A DNA stretch of 64,000 bases. Source: Cherax quadricarinatus (Eukaryota > Arthropoda > Malacostraca > Decapoda > Parastacidae). Positions 57,450 to 64,000 of the stretch are shown here, one piece after another (within the stretch, counting starts at the first letter, position 1; each line of letters opens with the position of its first letter). The position numbers were made by a program, and so were the translations under genes. Location of the stretch: the NCBI RefSeq assembly GCF_038502225.1, contig NC_091323.1, forward strand, positions 18,787,776 to 18,851,775. The letters run 5' to 3'. The notes beneath the pieces are model-generated. The model had not been told where the DNA came from. It ran no database searches and saw only the letters and a list, made by a program, of their open reading frames with translations.

Positions 57450-57590
57450 ATCTCGTAATATAAATTATACAGAATATATTCCATCGTAATATAAATTATA
57501 CAGAATATATTCCATCGTAATATAAATTATACAGAATATATTTCGTCAAAATATAAATCATCCCGAATAAATATCTTGGTATAAATTATC
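57450..57590. repeat. 31-bp AT-rich tandem repeat, about three copies plus decayed ones
   Basis: ATCGTAATATAAATTATACA plus GAATATATTCC units. Three are nearly identical, then diverged. Confidence 0.9.
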
Positions 57591-57658
57591 GCAAAAGGAG
57601 CAGTTGCCTCAAGGCCCCCAGGTTGGTAGGTAAGACACATAGGCAACAGTTAGGCAAC

Positions 57659-57703
57659 TTTATTCCGAAACGTTTCGCCTACATAGTAGGCTTCTTCAGT
57701 TGA
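57659..57703 (-). ncRNA. Hammerhead-like ribozyme motif with AATAAA
   Basis: The minus strand has CTGAAGA, extra A, GCCTAC/GTAGGC stem II, GAAACGTT, then TCGGAATAAAG. The stem I partner is CAA, so only two of three pairs form with TCG. It is the mate of the motif at 58023-58066. Confidence 0.42.
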
Positions 57704-57885
57704 GTACAGAAAGTAGGCAGGAACAGTAGAGATGTGAAGACGATGTGATCAGTCCATCACCCTTGTAGTCGTAGATTTGAGGTTGTCAGTCCCTCAGCCT
57801 GGAGAAGTTCAGTTCCATAGTCTGGAACTATCTGAAGATCAAGCGGCAGTGCGGAGACTTAAATACTGTCGGAAGGAGAGGTGCA

Positions 57886-57921
<36 letters not shown>

Positions 57922-58022
57922 AACTGAACTTCTCCAGGCTGAGGGACTGACAACCTCAAATCGACGACTTCAAGGGTGATGGACTGATCACATCTCTACT
58001 GTTCCCGCCTACTTTCTGTACT

Positions 58023-58066
58023 CGACTGATGAAGCCTACTGTGTAGGCGAAACGTTTCGGAATAAA
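58023..58066 (+). ncRNA. Hammerhead-like ribozyme motif with AATAAA
   Basis: CGA (58023-58025), core CTGATGA, one extra A, stem II GCCTAC/GTAGGC, core GAAACGTT, TCG, then AATAAA at 58061-58066. CGA pairs with TCG as stem I, and a G-T wobble can extend it. CTGATGA is the commonest natural form of the hammerhead core. The extra A before stem II departs from the textbook fold. Confidence 0.48.
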
Positions 58067-58133
58067 GTTGCCTAACTGTTGCCTATGTGTCTTACCTACC
58101 AACCTGTCGGTATTGTATACCATTTTGATACAG

Positions 58134-58190
58134 GGCCCCCAGGTGTGAGGGACCTCAAGGCCCCCGGGTGTGAGGGACCTCAAAGCTCCA
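58134..58190. repeat. 25-bp repeat, two to three copies
   Basis: GACCTCAAGGCCCCCGGGTG-type units with GTGAGG. The related piece CCTCAAGGCCCCCAGG at 57608-57622 lies on the other side of the PLE dimer. Confidence 0.7.
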
Positions 58191-58309
58191 TTTTGTATTT
58201 GAAAATAGTTTTAATCGAACAAAAGAGATGCCTTGCTTAATTTAAAATTTGTGTAGTTTTATTGTGTAATAATTTGAGTGATTAATTATAAGTAAGAGCA
58301 GATTCTAGT

Positions 58310-59583
58310 TTATTTTATTTACACCGGCCGTCTCCCACCAAGGTAGGGTGACCCGACCAAGAAGAAAACCAATCATTGTCACTCATTCAGTGACTTATCT
58401 TGCCAGTTCAGATGACCCTCCAAACCACAACATCCCCTCCTCTTGCACTTCCCACCTCCAGGACTCAAGTCCGGCTAACTGGTCTCCCTGAATCCCTTCA
58501 TAAATGTTACTCTGACTCACGAAATCGTAATGACACGATTGCAAATAAACCATACCACGGGTGGGGTTAGAACCCGCGATCAGAGAGTCTCAAAACTCCA
58601 GACCGACGCTTTAGCCACTGGGCCAGCTAGCTTCAATAAGATTCATCCAACTAGATATGTAGAAATATACCTAGTTGGATGAATCTTATTGAAGCTAGTT
58701 GGCCCAGTGGTTAACGCGCTGGTCTGGAGTTTTGAGAGACTCGTATCGCGGGTTCTAACCCCACCCGCGGTATGGTTTAAATGTTACCCTGCTCACACTC
58801 CAACACCCCGTCAGATCATAAAATCCACTTGCCTCCACACTTATCTAACACGCTCACACAAGCCTGTTGGATGTCCAAGCTCCTAGCACTGAAAACCTTT
58901 ACCCCCTACGTCCACCCTTTCCTAGGGTGACCCCTACCCCCTCCTTTGCTGTACCCCTGATTTATACGCCTTCCTAGTCATCCTATTTTTCTCCATCCAC
59001 TCTAAATGTCTAAACCACCTCAGTAACCCCTTCTCAGTTCCCTGAATAATACTTTCGGTAACTTCACACGAAATACTCTTCACTCTCCGATTTCTTTGCA
59101 TAATATTCACACCAAACATTGCCTTCAAACACGACATTTCTACTGCCTCCAGCTTCCCCGTGCTGCTACATTCACAATCCATGCTTCACACCTATACAGC
59201 AGTTCTGCAACCACTATACTCTGGTACTCTGGTGCATATTCCTTTTTGTCTCCGTAGATAAAATTCTTTGACTCCACGGATGCCTCATTGCACCCCCCAC
59301 CTTTTTTCTCTTCGTCATTTCTCTGAGTCATCTCATCTCTCAAAGAACCATGTAGTCCACATCCAAATATCTGAACACATTTACTTCCTCCATATTCCCT
59401 CTCCAATCTGATAACCAATCTCTCATTGCCTTTATATTTTTTTGGTACTCTCATCATCTTGCTCGTTTTTATGTTTACTTTTAATTTCCTTCTTTTATAT
59501 ACCTTCCCAAATTCGTTTCTCCTTTGTACTTTTGTAATTTCTACAGGAGAGAGAATTGCAAATTTGTGCTGTTCCAGGGCCAC
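58310..59583 (-). mobile_element. LINE-D (RTE-like) copy, C-terminal region and 3' UTR
   Basis: On the minus strand from the right: KTSKMMRVPKKYKGNERLVI, VQIFGCGLHGSL, AELLYRCEAWIVNVAARGS, EAVEMSCLKAMFGVNIMQRN, LRWFRHLEWMEKNRMTRKAY. The 3' UTR has GTGTGAGCAGGGTAACATTT and GGGATTCAGGGAGACCAG, and the end is GGGAGACGGCCGGTGTAAAT. It matches 31927-32683 but extends further 5'. A SINE-1 inverted dimer sits in its 3' UTR. A frameshift lies near the GSWRQ/GKLEAVEM junction. Confidence 0.9.
58511..58778. mobile_element. SINE-1 inverted dimer nested in LINE-D, with 9-bp duplication
   Basis: The arms at about 58545-58658 and 58665-58779 are reverse complements with few mismatches. Each arm is a SINE-1 head: A-box region GGCCCAGTGGTTAACGCGC and B box GGGTTCTAACCCC. 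The left side alone continues into the SINE-1 tail (AATCGTGTCATTACGATTTC on the minus strand). Direct repeats AAATGTTAC at 58502-58510 and 58779-58787 border it, and the outside sequence rejoins the LINE-D 3' UTR known from 32.4 kb. Confidence 0.88.
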
Positions 59584-59594
59584 ACTTGTAATCT

Positions 59595-59880
59595 AGTGTT
59601 TTACTTTAAGTTCTAGGACTAACCTTAACGTGAACTGGACTTTCTGAAGTTTGTGTACATGTTTGATCAGGTACAGACTACATACTGATGCCGCATACAC
59701 AGTGACTAGTCTTAAGTAAATTGTATTACAGTGTGTAGGTTTGCAGCCTTCTATATGTTGAACTGCCTCCGGCGAGGTGCTAACTGTTATTTGTACCCTT
59801 AAGTTCTTTTGTATGTCTGATGTTTGGACTTCATCCATTTTGTATCCCCCTTCATCGACTTTAATGATAATTTTTGTTAT
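59595..59880 (-). mobile_element. LINE-A fragment
   Basis: The minus strand encodes KNLRVQITVSTSPEAVQHIE and LYLIKHVHKLQKVQ, matching the DLGVSITPSMSPEAH and HLIKHVKKLEKVQ region of the 43-kb copy. It is short and frame-disrupted. Confidence 0.78.
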
Positions 59881-60389
59881 TGAACTTCAGTAAATGGTTA
59901 AAACATGTACTTTTTTTTTTTTTACTTAATCTAATATCATACTCTAGTTTTATTGATGTACCTAAACTTCAGTAAAAATTAAGTGTGCAGATCTTAGTGA
60001 ATCATGTTGCTGCTATTAGTAGTATAATTTCTGACGACCGTCATATAAGGTACCTTCCGTAGTGCTACTTCAATGAATACTGTTATGGCTTGCTGTGTCC
60101 GGGTTACCACTTGCCATTCCGATGTTGCATCAGGAGTATGTGGGCATACTTTGCTGAGTATTGCTCTCCTGCAGCGCACTGTTGCCTCACATTGCAACAT
60201 GGCAGCCACCTTGCAGCGTTAAATTGCTACAAATTGCGTCAGTGTCAAGTATCAGTAGACTGTTGCAATGCAATGCTGAAAACAGCCATCAACACGTCAC
60301 GAAAGGTTTAGGATTGTATCTATACCACAGACTTCAAAATATAATTTATTTCATGTTAAGTTTTCGTGAGGTTTTTGGTATCAATATAT
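59881..60389. other. Single-copy DNA, no gene recognised
   Basis: There is a T12 run near 59910. No feature was recognised. Confidence 0.45.
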
Positions 60390-60560
60390 TAATGGTTAGG
60401 TTAGATAAGATTCGTCAGGAAACAGGACAAGTGTTTCCTGACGCAGGTCTTGGATGATGACCCGACGTTAGAGCTTTTGGTCATCTAACAGAGGGCTTCC
60501 GCTGGCGTACCGGTCCCCCCCACCCCTTAAAAAATATGGTTATAATTATAACCATATAGT
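60390..60560. mobile_element. Dispersed repeat, second copy
   Basis: GTTTCCTGACGCAGGTCTTG, GATGATGACCCGACG and CTTCCGCTGGCGTACCGG match 33830-33985. The end forms a perfect 20-bp palindrome ATGGTTATAATTATAACCAT. The family is unknown. Confidence 0.6.
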
Positions 60561-60745
60561 TTTAATATATTAATGGTATACGATGCCGACAAGTAGATAA
60601 GATACTTGTGCAACATTTAGGAACTCCCTACTGTTGCTTCTTCACACGTGTTTGTTGCCTCTGTATTTGACTGGTGAAGACTATTGTGTAGGAGATACGT
60701 TGCGGAAAACATATCTAACTTTCACACGTGTCTTTTCTATGTTTT
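60561..60745 (+). mobile_element. Decayed PLE-type terminal sequence
   Basis: GACTGGTGAAGACTATTGTG, then TAGGAGATACGTTGCGG resembles the hammerhead-like motif with several substitutions in the core. ACTTGTGCAACATTTAGG resembles the flank at 41160. It is not expected to fold. Confidence 0.5.
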
Positions 60746-60835
60746 CCGTAGATTACTGCTACTGAGAGTTTCATTCCCCTCAAGGAAGGTTCCTTGAAGC
60801 TGTTAGGTAAGACACATATGCAACAGTTAGGTATC

Positions 60836-60879
60836 TTTATTATGAAACGTTTCGCCTACACAGTAGGCTTCTTCAGTCA
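60836..60879 (-). ncRNA. Hammerhead-like ribozyme motif with AATAAA
   Basis: Minus strand: TGA, core CTGAAGA, extra A, GCCTAC/GTAGGC, GAAACGTT, TCA, then AATAAA. TGA pairs with TCA as stem I. It is the mirror copy of 61361-61404. Confidence 0.45.
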
Positions 60880-61360
60880 AGTACAGAAAAGTTGATAGAA
60901 GCAGAAGATACTTGAAGACGATGTAATCAGTCCATCACCCTTAAAGTTTTGAGGTGGTCAGTCCCTCAGTCTGGAGAAGAGCATTGTTCCATAGTATGAA
61001 ACAATATGGAGAAGAAGTGACAGGATGGAGCTTTTTATAGCGCCAAGAGGTGAGACGTAGGCCACTAGGAGAGGTAAGAACTCAGATGTTGAAAGGTCAG
61101 GTCCCTCTCAAATCCAGCCGCTCTCACTAGTGGAAGTTGTCGAAGTTGATTGCAGGTCTGTACCAAGATACCCTTCTGTTGCAGTGTCTGACAGATTGAA
61201 CATTAAAAGCTCCATTCTGTCACTTCATCTCCATATTGTTTCATACTATGGAACAATGCTCTTCTCCAGACTGAGGGACTGACCACCTCAAAACTTTAAG
61301 GGTGATGGACTGATTACATCGTCTTCAAGTATCTTCTGCTTCTATCAACTTTTCTGTACT

Positions 61361-61404
61361 TGACTGAAGAAGCCTACTGTGTAGGCGAAACGTTTCATAA
61401 TAAA
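61361..61404 (+). ncRNA. Hammerhead-like ribozyme motif with AATAAA
   Basis: TGA (61361-61363), core CTGAAGA, extra A, stem II GCCTAC/GTAGGC (61372-61386, TGT loop), core GAAACGTT (61387-61394), TCA, AATAAA (61399-61404). Relative to the 58.0-kb copy the third stem I pair is T-A instead of C-G. Confidence 0.48.
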
Positions 61405-61618
61405 GATACCTAACTGTTGCATATGTGTCTTACCTAACAACCTGTCGGTATTTTATACCATTTTAATGTTCCTTGAAGCTAGTGAGAGGCTCTTGATCTA
61501 GGGAATTGGACCTGTGCTCCAGTTCCCTGAATTAAGTCTGAATACCTTCCACACACCCCCCACAGGAGCTGTATAATCCTACGGCTTTAGCGCTTCCCCT
61601 TGATTATAATAATACTGA

Positions 61619-62100
61619 GAGTTTCATTACCGTATAATTGTGAGCATTGTAGGAATGGTAATTTTTTTTTTTTAAATTTCAGTGAGCGGCGTGCATTATT
61701 TCCATGATAAATTCTAGAATTTGCGTATATTGGTTAGGAAATCTATATGAACAAATTGAACAAGACAGTGGGAAGTAAAGTTGATCGTGAAGGTGTTGCA
61801 AGTGTTGCGCAGTATGTTGCGCTAGTCAAGCGCAACACTGTGCTTCTGAACTATAGTCATTACTACAGAGTGTAGTGAGGCAGGTGTTGAAGCTTCGCCA
61901 GACGGTAGGTGCTGTTGTAGGATCATGTGTTCAGTTGCTCTGGTGTGTTATCTTCCCCACTACTAGCTCTCGGAGCACGCCTCCTACACTCTCTTGTATA
62001 GTAAATATTACACTATTAACAACTAATAACATATACATAGGAATATAAAGGTACATGTATACTGCATGCAAGTAAATGTTTGTAAGATTTACTTGTCAAC
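61619..62100. other. Single-copy DNA, no gene recognised
   Basis: A GTTGCGCAGTATGTTGCGC-type local inverted repeat lies at 61805-61830. No coding signal was seen. Confidence 0.45.
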
Positions 62101-62104
62101 TTAG

Positions 62105-62485
62105 GTAGCCATGATGGAGAAGTTCAGCAGTGTCGAGATCACCGTCTCCGCGGCTCCATCCGTACCAGGCCTTCTAGTTGCTGGCTTAATCCAGCAAGCT
62201 GTTAGCGCCCGCCGTCCGCAGTCCATGGTTCCCTCTTGAAAATAGTTACGCATTTGTGGGTGATCCCCTTATACATGAATTATACATGAAGGGAGGGTGT
62301 TGAAGAGTCGTGGTCCTATAACACTCGTGTTATTTTTGTAATTAACATTAGTAAATACACGGATACCTTTTACGCAATACATACATACATGAAGCAGATA
62401 CTGGAGTTTCTTACACAGGATATGATATTCCTTTAAAATAAATCCTGAATGCGACCCACAAACATCTGCTAACAGATTGATGCCT
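62105..62485 (-). mobile_element. LINE C-terminal fragment with LINE-B-like tail
   Basis: The minus strand encodes CKKLQYLLHVCMYCVKGIRV and NNTSVIGPRLFNTLPSCI, a LINE C-terminus differing from LINE-B2. Its tail has GCTAACAGCTTGCTGGATTA, a diverged form of the LINE-B tail. Confidence 0.72.
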
Positions 62486-63645
62486 GTTATCACTGCTAGG
62501 TGGCCAGGGACAGCTGGGGTGTAAGGAAACTTGTTATCACTGCTAGGTGGCCAGGGACAGCTGGGGTGTAAGGAAACTTGTTATCACTGCTAGGTAGCCA
62601 GGGATAGCTGGGGTGTAAGGAAACTTGTTATCACTGCTAGGTGGCCAGGGATAGCTGGGGTGTAAGGAAACTTGTTATCACTGCTAGGTGGCCAGGGACA
62701 GCTGGGGTGTAAGGAAACTTGTTATCACTGCTAGGTGGCCAGGGACAGCTGGGGTGTAAGGAAACTTGTTATCACTGCTAGGTGGCCAGGGACAGCTGGG
62801 GTGTAAGGAAACTTGTTATCACTGCTAGGTGGCCAGGGACAGCTGGGGTGTAAGGAAACTTGTTATCACTGCTAGGTGGCCAGGGACAGCTGGGGTGTAA
62901 GGAAACTTGTTATCACTGCTAGGTGGCCAGGGACAGCTGGGGTGTAAGGAAACTTGTTATCACTGCTAGGTGGCCAGGGACAGCTGGGGTGTAAGGAAAC
63001 TTGTTATCACTGCTAGGTGGCCAGGGACAGCTGGGGTGTAAGGAAACTTGTTATCACTGCTAGGTGGCCAGGGACAGCTGGGGTGTAAGGAAACTTGTTA
63101 TCACTGCTAGGTGGCCAGGGACAGCTGGGGTGTAAGGAAACTTGTTATCACTGCTAGGTGGCCAGGGACAGCTGGGGTGTAAGGAAACTTGTTATCACTG
63201 CTAGGTGGCCAGGGACAGCTGGGGTGTAAGGAAACTTGTTATCACTGCTAGGTGGCCAGGGACAGCTGGGTTGTAAGGAAACTTGTTATCACTGCTAGGT
63301 GGCCAGGGACAGCTGGGGTGTAAGGAAACTTGTTATCACTGCTAGGTGGCCAGGGACAGCTGGGGTGTAAGGAAACTTGTTATCACTGCTAGGTGGCCAG
63401 GGATAGCTGGGGTGTAAGGAAACTTGTTATCACTGCTAGGTGGCCAGGGACAGCTGGGGTGTAAGGAAACTTGTTATCACTGCTAGGTGGCCAGGGACAG
63501 CTGGGTTGTAAGGAAACTTGTTATCACTGCTAGGTGGCCAGGGACAGCTGGGGTGTAAGGAAACTTGTTATCACTGCTAGGTGGCCAGGGACAGCTGGGG
63601 TGTAAGGAAACTTGTTATCACTGCTAGGTGGCCAGGGACAGCTGG
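62486..63645. repeat. 47-bp minisatellite, about 25 copies (array 7)
   Basis: The unit includes TTGTTATCACTGCTAGGTGG and CCAGGGACAGCTGGGGTGTA. Copies are almost identical; the only recurrent variants are GATAGC for GACAGC and GGTTGTAAGG for GGGTGTAAGG. Confidence 0.97.
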
Positions 63646-63802
63646 GGTCTACCTGGAGTCTACCTGGAGGGTATTCCGGGGCTCAACGCCCCCGCGGCCC
63701 GGTCCACGACCAGGCCTCCCGGTGAATCAGGGCCTGATCAACCAGGCTGTTACTGCTAGGCGCACGTAGTCCAACGTACGAACCACAGCCCGGCTGATCC
63801 GG
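63646..63802 (-). mobile_element. LINE-B 3' tail inserted in array 7
   Basis: The minus strand carries CAGCCTGGTTGATCAGGCCC and CCGGGAGGCCTGGTCGTGGA, ending in duplicated CTCCAGGTAGA. It interrupts a 47-bp unit directly after CAGCTGGGG. Confidence 0.9.
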
Positions 63803-63890
63803 GGTGTAGGGAAACTTATCATTGCTAGGTGGCCAGGGACAGCTGGGGTGTAGGGAAACTTATCACTGCTAGGTGGCCAGGGACAGCTGG
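63803..63890. repeat. Array 7 units, 44-bp variant
   Basis: About two units with GGAAACTTATCA (GTT missing) between two LINE-B tails. Confidence 0.92.
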
Positions 63891-64000
63891 ATCTACTTGG
63901 AATCTACCTGTAGGGCATTCCGGGGATCAACGTCCCCGCGGCCCGGTCCATGACCAGGCCTCCTGGTGGATCAGGGCCCGATCAACGAGGCTGTTACTGC
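63891..64000 (-). mobile_element. LINE-B 3' tail, second insertion, cut by window end
   Basis: The same tail starts after CAGCTGG in the next unit (TCTACTTGGAATCTACCTG, then GGCCCGGTCCATGACCAGGC). It differs from the 63646 copy at about ten positions. It continues beyond the window. Confidence 0.88.

Larger units (their letters stand above)
57624..58133. mobile_element. PLE-type inverted dimer, about 190-bp arms
   Basis: The left arm (to 57817) and right arm (57919-58104) are reverse complements; the roughly 100-bp centre holds an AGT trinucleotide run (57887-57918). Each arm contains a hammerhead-like motif, the GAGG.TGTCAGTCCCTCAG block and GTAAGACACATAGGCAAC. The right side continues into ACCTGTCGGTATTGTATACC. 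The flanks share GGCCCCCAGGT, but the host is itself a 25-bp tandem repeat, so that is not a safe target duplication. Confidence 0.85.
60802..61467. mobile_element. PLE-type inverted dimer with 13-bp target-site duplication
   Basis: The left arm 60802-61038 and right arm 61199-61439 are nearly perfect reverse complements with a 160-bp centre. Each arm has one hammerhead-like motif, the GAGGTGGTCAGTCCCTCAG block and GTAAGACACATATGCAAC. The right side ends in CCTGTCGGTATTTTATACC. The direct repeats GTTCCTTGAAGCT at 60789-60801 and 61468-61480 are identical, and the host SINE-2 rejoins across them. The palindrome therefore sits at a single insertion site. Confidence 0.92.
60768..61618 (+). mobile_element. 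SINE-2 family copy split by a PLE-type dimer
   Basis: The left part CCCCTCAAGGAAGGTTCC and the right part GAGAGGCTCTTGATCTAGGG, CCCCCACAGGAGCTGTATAA, TTTAGCGCTTCCCCTTGATT and a TAATAATA tail together make one SINE-2 copy. The PLE dimer lies between the two halves with a 13-bp duplication. Confidence 0.78.

Noticed and set aside
62486..63645. CRISPR-like appearance of short-period arrays (also 13180, 22222 and 50879)
   Set aside because: They are head-to-tail with no unique spacers, and the DNA is eukaryotic. They are minisatellites.

Overview
This window looks like repeat-dominated DNA from an arthropod, most probably a decapod crustacean of the freshwater-crayfish or shrimp kind. I infer this from the non-LTR (LINE), Penelope-like and tRNA-derived SINE families it carries. 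There is no operon structure, no CRISPR array and no rRNA or free-standing tRNA gene. I found no intact host protein-coding gene. Every convincing protein similarity belongs to a decayed mobile element, and the longest open frames are tandem repeats that happen to lack stop codons. The one place that might be the 5' end of a host gene is 55.8-56.34 kb, and that is weak.

I use these working names. LINE-A is a CR1/L2-like element with an APE-type endonuclease remnant and a 3' end in TTAGGTGAGTA. LINE-B is a Jockey/CR1-superfamily element with APE endonuclease and RT; its 3' tail contains GTTGATCAGGCC (variant B2: CAGCGGGCCTCCAGCAGC). LINE-C is CR1-like and ends in repeated TTCTTATG octamers. 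LINE-D is RTE-like, with LLYGCEAWVVN near the RT C-terminus. PLE marks Penelope-like sequence. SINE-1 is a tRNA-derived family whose tail contains TTACGATTTCGTGAGTC. SINE-2 is a family starting CCCCTCAAGG and ending in TAATAATAAT.

Layout. 1-5.3 kb: two abutting G-rich minisatellites (about 31- and 32-bp units). 5.7-6.65 kb: a short-period array split by a rearranged LINE-B. 9.7-12.1 kb: a dead hAT transposase relic hit by LINE-C. 13.2-14.2 kb: a 25-bp minisatellite and PLE-type inverted repeats. 15.0-19.67 kb: a 4.7-kb CAC-rich array. 19.7-22.2 kb: LINE-A, LINE-B and SINE-1 debris. 22.2-25.8 kb: a 20-bp array split by a LINE-C copy. 26.1-27.2 kb: a pyrimidine-rich array followed by a polypurine array. 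27.5-34 kb: mostly single-copy DNA with LINE fragments, long AT dinucleotide tracts and a 226-bp-arm palindrome. 34.2-40.9 kb: two minisatellites (27- and 30-bp units) with higher-order repeats. 41-54.4 kb: nested LINE, SINE and PLE remnants, including two LINE copies of about 3 kb. 54.4-55.8 kb: GATG-type array and a GA tract. 56.8-62.5 kb: LINE, hAT MITE, PLE and SINE insertions, several as inverted dimers with target-site duplications. 62.5-64 kb: a 47-bp minisatellite carrying LINE-B tails.

The most interesting signal is a structured motif in the PLE-type repeats, present at about ten places. It has a hammerhead-ribozyme-like core (CTGANGA, stem II, GAAACGTH). Its short stem I changes by compensatory substitutions between subfamilies, and it is followed within a few bases by AATAAA. 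It often occurs as head-to-head dimers, one of which has a clean 13-bp target-site duplication. A degraded PLE with a GIY-YIG endonuclease and its own version of the motif lies at 52.5-53.5 kb.
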